From: Clostridiales bacterium
GTDB lineage: Bacteria > Bacillota > Clostridia > Saccharofermentanales > UBA5734
NCBI GenBank assembly: GCA_003532195.1
Contig: DOFA01000183.1
Coordinates: 1-12,595, forward strand
DNA: 12,595 nt
Direction: 5' to 3'
In this document: positions 6,377 through 12,595 of the stretch, piece by piece
Position numbering within the stretch: position 1 is the first letter of the stretch
Layout of the letters: each line of letters opens with the position of its first letter
Notes under the pieces: model-generated
The model's input: only the letters and a program-made list of their open reading frames with translations
Database searches by the model: none
Told to the model about the DNA's origin: nothing
Made by a program: the position numbers and the translations under genes

Positions 6377-8272
6377 ATGCAAGTTGTCAAACGGATGAGT
6401 TTGCGGACCGCCCTGCAAATTCTCATTGATATGATCATAACCGCAGCAGCCCTGCCTGTTGCCCTGGGATTGCGGTTTGACTGGCAAATACCGGAATACT
6501 ATCAGGTCCTGCTACAGCACAGCTGGTATTTCTTTATATTAAGCGCGCCGATTGTCTTCTATTTCATCGGTATCTATAATCAGATCTGGCGCTATGCCAG
6601 CGTCAGGCAATATGCGATCATGATCGCCGCCGCCGGCGTTTTTACGATTCTGGTCAGCGCAGTCATGATTCTGACCGGGCGCCGTTTCCCCTATACCGTC
6701 TATGCGATATACACCATGATGCTGATGCTGCTCCTGACCGGCTACCGGGTTGGCTACCGAATGTTGTTTTTGATGGTCAAACGGCGTGGTCAGGGCAATC
6801 CGGACAAAATACCTTTTTTCCGCAGCCGCAAGAACGCCAGCCGGATCATGGTTGTCGGGGCCGGCCAGGCCGGCAGCCAGCTGATCCGTGAAATGCAGCA
6901 GTACTCGGATCACTATCAGCCGGTGGTCGTCATTGACGATAATCCGGCAATCCATTCTTTCCGCATTCTCGGCGTCCCCGTGATCGGCGGCCGGGAGATG
7001 ATCCAGCAGGCGGTCAAAGCCTATCACGTCGATGAAATCATCCTGGCGATCCCCAGCGCGTCGCGGAAGACAATCCGCGAATTCGTTGAAATCGGCAATC
7101 AGACCGGCTGCATCCTGCGAACTGTTCCCCGGTATTCCGATCTGATTGATGGTAAAATCAGTATTTCTGAAATCCGCGAAGTTGAAATTGAAGAACTGCT
7201 CGGGCGGGACGAAGTCCACTTGAATACCGAAGAAATCAGCAGTTATCTGCAGGACGAAGTCATTCTGGTGTCCGGGGGCGGCGGGTCGATCGGATCGGAA
7301 ATCTGCCGCCAGATCGCTGTTTATAAACCTAAAAAACTAATTGTATTTGATATCTATGAGAATAACGCTTATAATCTGCAGATCGAATTGCAGGGTCTTT
7401 ACGGCAACCAGCTGGATCTCCAGATTCTGATCGGTTCGGTCCGTGACCGGCAGCGCGTACAGGAAATCTGTGACACATACAGTCCGAGCGTGGTCTTCCA
7501 TGCCGCTGCCCACAAACATGTTCCCCTGATGGAAGACAGCCCGGGCGAAGCGGTGAAGAACAATGTCTTCGGAACGCTGAATGTGGCGGAAGCGGCCGCC
7601 CGAAGCGGCGCCAAGCGGTTTGTCATGATCTCGACGGACAAGGCGGTCAACCCGACCAATGTCATGGGTGCCACCAAACGGATCACCGAACTGATCATCC
7701 AGTCCTTGACCCATCAGTATCCTCAGACGAAATTTGCCGCGGTGCGGTTCGGCAATGTGCTGGGCAGCAACGGCAGCGTGATCCCGCTGTTCAAGCAGCA
7801 GATCAAGAACGAACGCCGCGTGACTGTCACACACCCGGACATCACCCGCTATTTCATGACCATACCTGAAGCAGCCCAGCTGGTCATTCAAGCCGGCGCC
7901 ATGGCTGAATCCGGCGAGATATTTGTCCTGGACATGGGCCAGCCGGTAAAAATCGCTGATCTGGCCCGCGATCTGATCCGCCTGTCCGGGCTTGAGCCGG
8001 ATGTTGATGTTATAATCGAATTCACCGGCTTGCGCCCGGGCGAAAAGATGTATGAAGAGCTTTATCAGGACATGGAAGGCATGAACAATACCAGCCATGA
8101 AAAGATCTTTGTCCTGAAACCGATTCAGGACATGGAGCAGCTGAACCTGGAATTACATCATCTCAAGGCAATTATTCGCAGTGACAGCGCGGAGTTGTCA
8201 GATTTGACAGAATGGATTCTGGACAGCATGAAACAGGGAGTAAAGCTAACCCTGGATCAAGCAGAGGTATAA
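6377..8272 (+). CDS. Membrane-bound UDP-GlcNAc 4,6-dehydratase (PglF/WbpM/EpsC type)
   Basis: The protein has 631 aa in three parts. Residues about 10-125 hold four hydrophobic segments. Next is a Rossmann-like domain with M-V-V-G-A-G-Q-A-G-S-Q-L from about 157. The C-terminal extended SDR domain has G-G-G-G-S-I-G at 300-306 for NAD(P). The catalytic stretch S-T-D-K-A-V-N-P-T-N-V-M-G-A-T-K (419-434) shows the family's DK pair (Asp421, Lys422) and Met430 where ordinary SDRs have Tyr; spacing matches PglF. Such enzymes turn UDP-GlcNAc into the 4-keto-6-deoxy sugar of the D series, the first step to QuiNAc, FucNAc or diNAcBac. ATG 6377 has AGGAGA 10 nt ahead; a TTG at 6323 is less likely. It is first in the locus and ends 1 bp before the sugar transferase gene. 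Family is firm; the exact substrate is inferred. Confidence 0.9.
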   Translation: MQVVKRMSLRTALQILIDMIITAAALPVALGLRFDWQIPEYYQVLLQHSWYFFILSAPIVFYFIGIYNQIWRYASVRQYAIMIAAAGVFTILVSAVMILTGRRFPYTVYAIYTMMLMLLLTGYRVGYRMLFLMVKRRGQGNPDKIPFFRSRKNASRIMVVGAGQAGSQLIREMQQYSDHYQPVVVIDDNPAIHSFRILGVPVIGGREMIQQAVKAYHVDEIILAIPSASRKTIREFVEIGNQTGCILRTVPRYSDLIDGKISISEIREVEIEELLGRDEVHLNTEEISSYLQDEVILVSGGGGSIGSEICRQIAVYKPKKLIVFDIYENNAYNLQIELQGLYGNQLDLQILIGSVRDRQRVQEICDTYSPSVVFHAAAHKHVPLMEDSPGEAVKNNVFGTLNVAEAAARSGAKRFVMISTDKAVNPTNVMGATKRITELIIQSLTHQYPQTKFAAVRFGNVLGSNGSVIPLFKQQIKNERRVTVTHPDITRYFMTIPEAAQLVIQAGAMAESGEIFVLDMGQPVKIADLARDLIRLSGLEPDVDVIIEFTGLRPGEKMYEELYQDMEGMNNTSHEKIFVLKPIQDMEQLNLELHHLKAIIRSDSAELSDLTEWILDSMKQGVKLTLDQAEV

Positions 8273-8273
8273 T

Positions 8274-8924
8274 ATGTTCTATCGTGACGTTATGAAACGT
8301 TCGTTGGATCTCTTGATCGCATCAATCGGCTTTCTCGTCATTTTGCCTGTTCTGGCGGTGATCGCCCTGATCATCAAGATCGAATCACCCGGGAAAATTC
8401 TCTTTCGGCAAAAAAGGGTCGGCATTCATAAAAAAACTTTTGTGATTTACAAATTCCGCACCATGCGGACGGACACACCTCAGGACATGCCGACGCATCT
8501 TTTGCAGAAACCGGAACAATACATAACCCAGATCGGAAAATTTCTGCGTAAATCAAGCCTGGACGAGCTGCCGCAGATTTTCAACATCATTAAAGGGGAA
8601 ATGAGCATGATCGGTCCGCGCCCGGCTTTATGGAACCAGGACGATTTGATTGCCGAACGCGACAAATATGGCGCCAATGATGTCAGGCCGGGACTGACCG
8701 GGTGGGCGCAGATTAACGGACGCGACGAATTGCCGATTACGGTCAAGGCGATGCTGGACGGCGAGTATTGCCGAAAAATCGGCCCGATCATGGATTTTCG
8801 CTGTTTCCTGGGAACGATCAGGAGCGCCTTGAAGTCGGAAGGCGTGGTCGAAGGCGGCACCGGGATGATTGACGTTCCGGCAGAATCTCCGACCCCAGCA
8901 AATGGTGACACTTCATCGAGGTAA
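8274..8924 (+). CDS. Undecaprenyl-phosphate sugar-1-phosphate transferase (PglC-like)
   Basis: This 216-aa monotopic phosphoglycosyl transferase moves a sugar 1-phosphate from a UDP-sugar to undecaprenyl phosphate at the inner face of the membrane, starting a glycan repeat unit. Visible features: a positive N-terminus and one hydrophobic re-entrant helix (about 11-36), then E-S-P-G-K-I-L-F-R-Q-K-R-V-G, the K-F-R-T-M segment, the catalytic Asp97-Glu98 pair in S-L-D-E-L-P-Q, I-G-P-R-P-A, and R-P-G-L-T-G-W-A-Q-I-N-G-R. It is the short form without the extra N-terminal membrane region of WbaP. The tail beyond residue 195 is polar and Gly/Pro-rich. ATG 8274 follows the dehydratase stop by 1 bp, with AGAGG 6 nt ahead, so translation is probably coupled. 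By context the sugar is likely a 2-acetamido-2,6-dideoxyhexose, but the sequence alone does not settle this. Confidence 0.92.
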   Translation: MFYRDVMKRSLDLLIASIGFLVILPVLAVIALIIKIESPGKILFRQKRVGIHKKTFVIYKFRTMRTDTPQDMPTHLLQKPEQYITQIGKFLRKSSLDELPQIFNIIKGEMSMIGPRPALWNQDDLIAERDKYGANDVRPGLTGWAQINGRDELPITVKAMLDGEYCRKIGPIMDFRCFLGTIRSALKSEGVVEGGTGMIDVPAESPTPANGDTSSR

Positions 8925-8926
8925 GA

Positions 8927-9817
8927 ATGAATATGCAGAAAAGAATCTTAATAACCGGTCAAAATAGTTTTATCGGAACTTCATTTGAAAACTGGTGTAT
9001 GCGGCTTAACACAGATTATCAATTTACAACCATTGACATGCAGGAGGATAACTGGAGGTACTTCGACATGTCAGCCTTCGACACGGTTTTCCATGTCGCG
9101 GGGATAGCACACGTTTCCTTCGATCCCAAGCTGAAGCCGCTCTATGAACGGGTCAACCGGGACCTGACCCTTGAAACTGCCCGGAAAGCGAAAAGTGACG
9201 GCGTCAGGCAATTTATCTTTATGAGTTCGATCATTGTTTATGGCGATAGTTCGCCGATTGGCATCAGCAAGATAATCTCACGGGACACCAAGCCCGAACC
9301 GTCCAATGATTATGGCCGCAGCAAACTGCAGGCGGAACAAGGTTTGCTCGCCCTGCAATCAGATCAGTTTAGAGTGGCCATTATCAGGCCGCCTATGGTT
9401 TACGGCAAGGGATCGAAAGGCAATTACCCCAAACTGGCGAAATTCGCCGGTTCATTCCCGCTTTTTCCGGATATCCGCAATCAGCGGAGTTTGATTCATA
9501 TTGATAACTTGTGCGAATTCATCCGCCTCACGGTCGATCACGAGGCGGCGGGAATTTTCTATCCGCAAAATCGCGAACATGCCAGCACTTCGGAGATAGT
9601 CAGGCTTATAGCGGAAGTCCGCGGCAAGAAAATCAGACTGATCCGTCTGTTTAATCCGCTCCTGCGGCTTCTGGGTAAACGCGTCCATTTAATCAGCAGA
9701 ACATTCGGCAATCTGGCCTATGATTTAAGCCTGTCAGATTATTATGACTATGCCTATTGCATTCATGATCTGGCTGATTCCATTCGCGCTACCGAAACAG
9801 CGCAATCGGGGAATTAG
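8927..9817 (+). CDS. NAD-dependent epimerase/dehydratase family protein, possible 4-ketoreductase
   Basis: This is a 296-aa extended SDR. I-L-I-T-G-Q-N-S-F-I-G near the N-terminus (Gly11, Gly17) is the cofactor loop, F-H-V-A-G-I-A-H follows strand 4, F-M-S-S-I-I-V-Y-G carries the Ser, and Y-G-R-S-K (Tyr129, Lys133) is the catalytic pair. I-I-R-P-P-M-V-Y-G-K-G and R-S-L-I-H-I-D-N-L are typical of sugar-nucleotide epimerases and reductases. It starts 2 bp after the sugar transferase stop with GAGG 5 nt ahead; a second ATG at 8933 is possible. Proteins of this kind next to a PglF-type dehydratase and a sugar transferase include WbpV/WreQ, which reduce the 4-keto sugar to UDP-D-QuiNAc. That role is inferred from position. 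A UDP-sugar 4-epimerase is the main alternative. Confidence 0.8.
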   Translation: MNMQKRILITGQNSFIGTSFENWCMRLNTDYQFTTIDMQEDNWRYFDMSAFDTVFHVAGIAHVSFDPKLKPLYERVNRDLTLETARKAKSDGVRQFIFMSSIIVYGDSSPIGISKIISRDTKPEPSNDYGRSKLQAEQGLLALQSDQFRVAIIRPPMVYGKGSKGNYPKLAKFAGSFPLFPDIRNQRSLIHIDNLCEFIRLTVDHEAAGIFYPQNREHASTSEIVRLIAEVRGKKIRLIRLFNPLLRLLGKRVHLISRTFGNLAYDLSLSDYYDYAYCIHDLADSIRATETAQSGN

Positions 9818-9989
9818 ACCAATGTGCACCGCAGCGCCTGAAAAGCCTGCCCGCCCAGCGGGGTGGGAAAGTTGTATAACTAAATTATTGTAATGGTTGC
9901 TAATGGGTTGGTTTTATAGCCCCGCTGCGTTTTGCAGCCAAAATATACGAAAATGGAGATTAAGAACTTGAAATTGGGAGGCCTGGACT

Positions 9990-11015
9990 ATGTTTAAAGG
10001 TAAAACGCTCATGATAACCGGTGGGACCGGCAGTTTCGGCAACGCAGTGCTGGATCGGTTTTTACAGAGCGACATTAGGGAAATCCGGATTTTTTCACGC
10101 GACGAGAAAAAGCAGGATGACATGCGCCGACTCTATCAAAACAATAAAATCAAATATTACATCGGCGATGTCAGGGATATATCCAGCGTCAGGAATGCGA
10201 TGCATGAGGTCGATTATCTTTTTCATGCCGCAGCTTTGAAGCAGGTGCCTTCCTGCGAGTTTTTTCCGCTGGAGGCGGTTAAAACCAATGTTCTCGGTAC
10301 GGAGAACGTTTTAACAGCGGCCATTGAGTTTGGCGTGAAAAGATGTGTTTGCCTGTCCACGGATAAAGCGGCGTATCCGATCAATGCCATGGGCATATCC
10401 AAAGCGATGATGGAGAAAATAATCATCGCGAAATCCCGTGCTGTTCCGGCGGATAAGACAACTGTCTGCATCACCCGGTACGGCAATGTCATGGCTTCGC
10501 GCGGTTCGGTCATTCCGCTGTTTATCCATCAGATCCGGAGCCGGCAGCCGATGACATTGACTGATCCGAATATGACCCGGTTTTTGATGAACCTTGAAGA
10601 AGCGGTTGAACTGGTCACTTTTGCTTTCCAAAATGCCTGTACCGGCGATACAGTTGTCCAGAAAGCGCCGGCCAGCACTATTGGCGATTTGGCCGAAGCG
10701 ATCCGCCAGATTTTTGATCCGACGCATGAAATCAAGATCATCGGTACGCGGCACGGCGAAAAAGTCTATGAAACTTTACTGACCAAAGAAGAGTATTTTA
10801 AAGCTGAGGATAAAGGAAGCTATTTTCGCGTTCCTGCAGATAACCGGGATTTAAATTACGACAAGTATTATATCGAAGGGAATGAAAGCCTGTCCATGAT
10901 GGACGAATACAACTCCCATAATACTTACCGGCTGAATATTGCGGAGATAAAAGAAAAACTGCTGCCCCTTAAATATATCCAGGAGGAGCTTGCAAAATGG
11001 CAGAACGAAAAATGA
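9990..11015 (+). CDS. capE: CapE-type UDP-GlcNAc 4,6-dehydratase/5-epimerase
   Basis: The 341-aa soluble SDR closely follows the CapE/WbjB/FnlA pattern. T-G-G-T-G-S-F-G near residue 11 binds the cofactor, and F-H-A-A-A-L-K-Q-V-P-S-C-E follows. The catalytic stretch S-T-D-K-A-A-Y-P-I-N-A-M-G-I-S-K (123-138) has Lys126 and Met134, the latter in place of the usual Tyr. R-Y-G-N-V-M-A-S-R-G-S-V and R-H-G-E-K-V-Y-E-T-L complete the pattern. The tail (Y-F-R-V-P-A-D-N-R-D-L-N-Y onward) is the specific C-terminal region of CapE and separates it from PseB. The reaction is UDP-GlcNAc to the L-arabino 4-keto-6-deoxy sugar, the first step to UDP-L-FucNAc, L-QuiNAc or L-RhaNAc. ATG 9990 has GGGAGG 8 nt ahead. 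The 172-bp gap before it shows only weak promoter-like sequence, so co-transcription with the upstream genes is possible. Confidence 0.9.
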   Translation: MFKGKTLMITGGTGSFGNAVLDRFLQSDIREIRIFSRDEKKQDDMRRLYQNNKIKYYIGDVRDISSVRNAMHEVDYLFHAAALKQVPSCEFFPLEAVKTNVLGTENVLTAAIEFGVKRCVCLSTDKAAYPINAMGISKAMMEKIIIAKSRAVPADKTTVCITRYGNVMASRGSVIPLFIHQIRSRQPMTLTDPNMTRFLMNLEEAVELVTFAFQNACTGDTVVQKAPASTIGDLAEAIRQIFDPTHEIKIIGTRHGEKVYETLLTKEEYFKAEDKGSYFRVPADNRDLNYDKYYIEGNESLSMMDEYNSHNTYRLNIAEIKEKLLPLKYIQEELAKWQNEK

Positions 11016-11884
11016 AATTCCTGGTTTTAGGCGCGACCGGGATGGCCGGTCATACTATAGCCATCTACTTGCAGGAACGAGGGCACGATGTCACGACTTT
11101 CACGACCAGCCCCTTTCCGTACTGCCGGAACATTATCGGCGATGCCCTGGACGGCGCTCTGTTGAAGTCGGTGATCCTGGAAGGTGGATATGACCGGGTG
11201 ATCAATTGCATTGGTATCCTGAACCAGGCCTGCGACCGCAATCCCGCCCAAGCCGTCTATTTAAACAGCTATCTGCCCCATTTTGTCGCCGGCACGATTG
11301 CCGGAACCAGAACCCGGCTGATCCATATGAGCACCGACTGTGTTTTCTCCGGAAAATCCGGTCAGTATCATGAGCACAGCTTCCGTGACGGCGAAACCTT
11401 CTATGACCGGACCAAAGCACTGGGAGAGGTTGATGATTCCGTGAACCTGACCTTTCGCAATTCGATCATCGGCCCGGACATCAATGAAAACGGCATTGGC
11501 CTGTTTAACTGGTTCATGCGGCAGAACGAACCCGTTCAAGGTTACTCCCAAGCCATCTGGACCGGCGTGACCACGCTGGTCCTGGCCCGGGCTATGGAAC
11601 GCGCTGCCAGTGAAAACCTGACCGGGATCTACAACCTGGTCAATAACACTGTGATCAGCAAGTATGACTTGCTTATGCTCTTCAATCGAATCCTGCGCCA
11701 TGGGAAAATCAAGATCACACCCAATCCGGAATCCAAGGTCAATAAATCGCTGATTAACAATCGGCATGATTTTTCGTTTCAAGTTCCCAGCTATGAGCAG
11801 ATGGTCATCGAAATGAAAGACTGGATTATCCAGCATCAAAGCCTATATCCTCATTACCGGGACCAATTCGCGGAGCTTCGCTGA
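10997..11884 (+). CDS. RmlD-like sugar-nucleotide reductase (SDR)
   Basis: This 295-aa protein belongs to the RmlD substrate-binding family. Residues 8-18 (F-L-V-L-G-A-T-G-M-A-G) bind NAD(P); V-I-N-C-I-G-I-L-N-Q and the run from N-S-Y-L-P-H to M-S-T-D-C-V-F-S-G are typical of RmlD, and Y-D-R-T-K (Tyr136, Lys140) is the catalytic pair. True RmlD makes dTDP-L-rhamnose, but no RmlA, B or C genes are here. Directly after CapE, a better match is a 4-ketoreductase like WbvR, giving UDP-L-RhaNAc, which a 2-epimerase would turn into UDP-L-QuiNAc. It lacks the extra C-terminal cupin domain of CapF. ATG 10997 overlaps capE by 19 bp with AGGAGG 10 nt ahead; ATG 11012, which forms an ATGA overlap, is an alternative start. 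Family is firm, substrate inferred. Confidence 0.85.
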   Translation: MAERKMKFLVLGATGMAGHTIAIYLQERGHDVTTFTTSPFPYCRNIIGDALDGALLKSVILEGGYDRVINCIGILNQACDRNPAQAVYLNSYLPHFVAGTIAGTRTRLIHMSTDCVFSGKSGQYHEHSFRDGETFYDRTKALGEVDDSVNLTFRNSIIGPDINENGIGLFNWFMRQNEPVQGYSQAIWTGVTTLVLARAMERAASENLTGIYNLVNNTVISKYDLLMLFNRILRHGKIKITPNPESKVNKSLINNRHDFSFQVPSYEQMVIEMKDWIIQHQSLYPHYRDQFAELR

Positions 11885-12094
11885 TGGACAATATAATTAT
11901 ATTATGTATATTTTTATTAAAACGAATTCAATTGCCGACCGTGGCGACGGGGTCAGGGAAGCCGATTAAAAACCTTTTTTGATTACACAAATTTAATCAA
12001 TAATGCGGACGTTTCGCTTGACAAACTGTTCGAGATGAATTACTTTGATAATAATCTGACGAGTGAAAAATTCGTGCGAATGGAATGTTCGTAA
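11884..12094 (+). pseudogene. Possible frameshifted small ORF or gene remnant, unrecognised
   Basis: An ATG at 11884 shares its A with the stop of the RmlD-like gene and has GGAG 8 nt upstream. It encodes 32 residues and stops at 11980-11982, just after a run of six T's (11975-11980). Removing one T would join it to a second open frame that ends at TAA 12092, giving about 69 aa; that second part (D-Y-T-N-L-I-N-N-A-D-V-S-L-D-K-L then F-E-M-N-Y-F-D-N-N-L) looks like real protein. I recognise no family. It could be a broken gene end, a sequencing slip in the T-run, or chance in an AT-rich stretch. Confidence 0.25.
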
Positions 12095-12243
12095 CATTGA
12101 ATATGCAAGCTCTGTCTGCCGATTGATGTAAATAAATCGTGCTGACAGACCGGTTAGCCGGCGGACAGGGCAGAAAGATCGGGCATATAGAGAATGATTA
12201 GTCCGGTTGCGTCAGGATACGGCCGTGGAAAGGATCTTAGCCG
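11885..12243. other. AT-rich intergenic gap between the RmlD-like and glycosyltransferase genes
   Basis: This 359-bp gap has no intact gene. Its first two thirds are clearly richer in A and T than the flanking genes and hold the possible broken ORF (11884-12094). A perfect 14-bp palindrome, AATATAATTATATT, lies at 11890-11903. Further on, an imperfect hairpin pairs CTGTC (12112-12116) with GACAG (12144-12148), with partial pairing inside, and CCGG-ttag-CCGG follows closely. No T-run marks a terminator and no convincing promoter is seen. The gap may be a deletion scar or recombination joint in the polysaccharide locus. Confidence 0.5.
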
Positions 12244-12595
12244 ATGAATGAGCGTGTCAGTGTCATTATACCGACTTATAAACGTCCCGTAGAATATCTT
12301 GCCCGTTCCATCGATTCGGTCAGATCCCAATCTTATGAGAATATTGAAATCATCGTGATTGATGACAGCCCCGATTCTTTCGAGTCAAGGCCGGATATCA
12401 AAAAATATATCGAGTCCTTGCCAGCCGGCACAGTACGTTATCTCCAGAATCCAACCAACATCGGCGGATCGCTCTCCAGAAACAGGGGCATGGATCAAGC
12501 GACAGGTGACTTTATCACCTTTCTGGATGACGATGATGAATACCTGCCCGGAAAAGTCGAACGCCAGGTCAAATATATGCAAGATCATGATGCCG
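12244..12595 (+). CDS. Family 2 glycosyltransferase, N-terminal part
   Basis: The first 117 codons of a GT2 (GT-A fold) glycosyltransferase are present; the rest lies beyond the window. V-S-V-I-I-P-T-Y-K-R-P opens the nucleotide-binding fold, I-E-I-I-V-I-D-D-S is the first acidic strand end, and N-I-G-G-S-L-S-R-N-R-G-M leads to G-D-F-I-T-F-L-D-D-D-D-E-Y, which holds the metal-binding DxD-type motif. Such enzymes add a sugar from a UDP-sugar to a lipid-linked glycan at the inner face of the membrane. ATG 12244 has GGAAAGGA 9 nt ahead. Its place in the locus suggests it extends the repeat unit begun by the PglC-like transferase. The donor and acceptor cannot be read from this part. Confidence 0.92.
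   Translation, partial: MNERVSVIIPTYKRPVEYLARSIDSVRSQSYENIEIIVIDDSPDSFESRPDIKKYIESLPAGTVRYLQNPTNIGGSLSRNRGMDQATGDFITFLDDDDEYLPGKVERQVKYMQDHDA

Noticed and set aside
7337..8098. Long open frame on the - strand inside the dehydratase gene
   Set aside because: It is antisense to a well-supported gene, has no recognisable motifs, and arises from codon bias of the + strand gene.
9850..9867. CCCGCCC-AGCG-GGGTGGG hairpin as a terminator before capE
   Set aside because: The stem is short (7 bp with one G-T pair) and is followed by AAAG, not T's.
9888..9917. TTGTAA and TTTTAT as a promoter for capE
   Set aside because: Only 4 of 6 matches in each box with an 18-nt spacer; too weak to list as a feature.
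12018..12046. TTGACA as the -35 of a promoter for the glycosyltransferase gene
   Set aside because: The bases 17 nt downstream (TACTTT) are a poor -10, and the hexamer falls within the coding-like frame of the possible remnant.

Overview
The window reads as a stretch of chromosome from a Bacillota bacterium, probably Clostridia, with fairly high GC in its genes. The case rests on a ZapA + U32-peptidase + dUTPase run, an M-box magnesium riboswitch with a Bacillus-type terminator platform, AGGAGG-type ribosome binding sites and sigma-A-type promoters. The genus is not identifiable from sequence alone. All convincing genes lie on the + strand. I saw no tRNA, rRNA, CRISPR array, insertion sequence or phage gene.

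Layout. (1) 2-595 is the 3' end of a GTP-dependent phosphoenolpyruvate carboxykinase gene, followed by a 13-bp hairpin (661-699) that probably ends it. (2) 756-4825 is a tight three-gene operon with its own promoter: a long ZapA-type cell-division protein, a large two-barrel U32 peptidase-family protein, and a dUTPase carrying an unusual insertion of roughly 65-70 residues. The genes overlap each other. (3) 4912-6263 is a self-contained magnesium module: a perfect consensus promoter (TTGACA, 17 nt, TATAAT), an M-box riboswitch, an intrinsic terminator and a CorA-family transporter with a GQN signature. (4) 6264-12595 is a surface-polysaccharide locus. A promoter with an internal palindrome drives a membrane-bound UDP-GlcNAc 4,6-dehydratase of the PglF/WbpM/EpsC type, a PglC-like initiating sugar-phosphate transferase and an SDR epimerase/reductase, packed almost end to end. 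After a 172-bp gap come a CapE-type inverting dehydratase and an RmlD-like reductase that overlap. A 359-bp AT-rich gap follows, with a possible broken small ORF, and then the start of a family 2 glycosyltransferase that runs off the window.

How the genes work together. In region 4 the first dehydratase, the SDR protein and the transferase could make a D-series 2-acetamido-2,6-dideoxy sugar (for example UDP-D-QuiNAc) and load it on undecaprenyl phosphate as the first sugar of a repeat unit. The CapE and RmlD-like pair could make an L-series sugar (UDP-L-RhaNAc, or UDP-L-QuiNAc if a 2-epimerase is encoded beyond the window). These sugar identities are inferred from family logic and are not shown by the sequence. 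No wholly new system is evident. The most notable items are the enlarged dUTPase, the M-box/corA module, the paired D/L deoxyaminosugar branches and the degraded stretch at 11884-12243.
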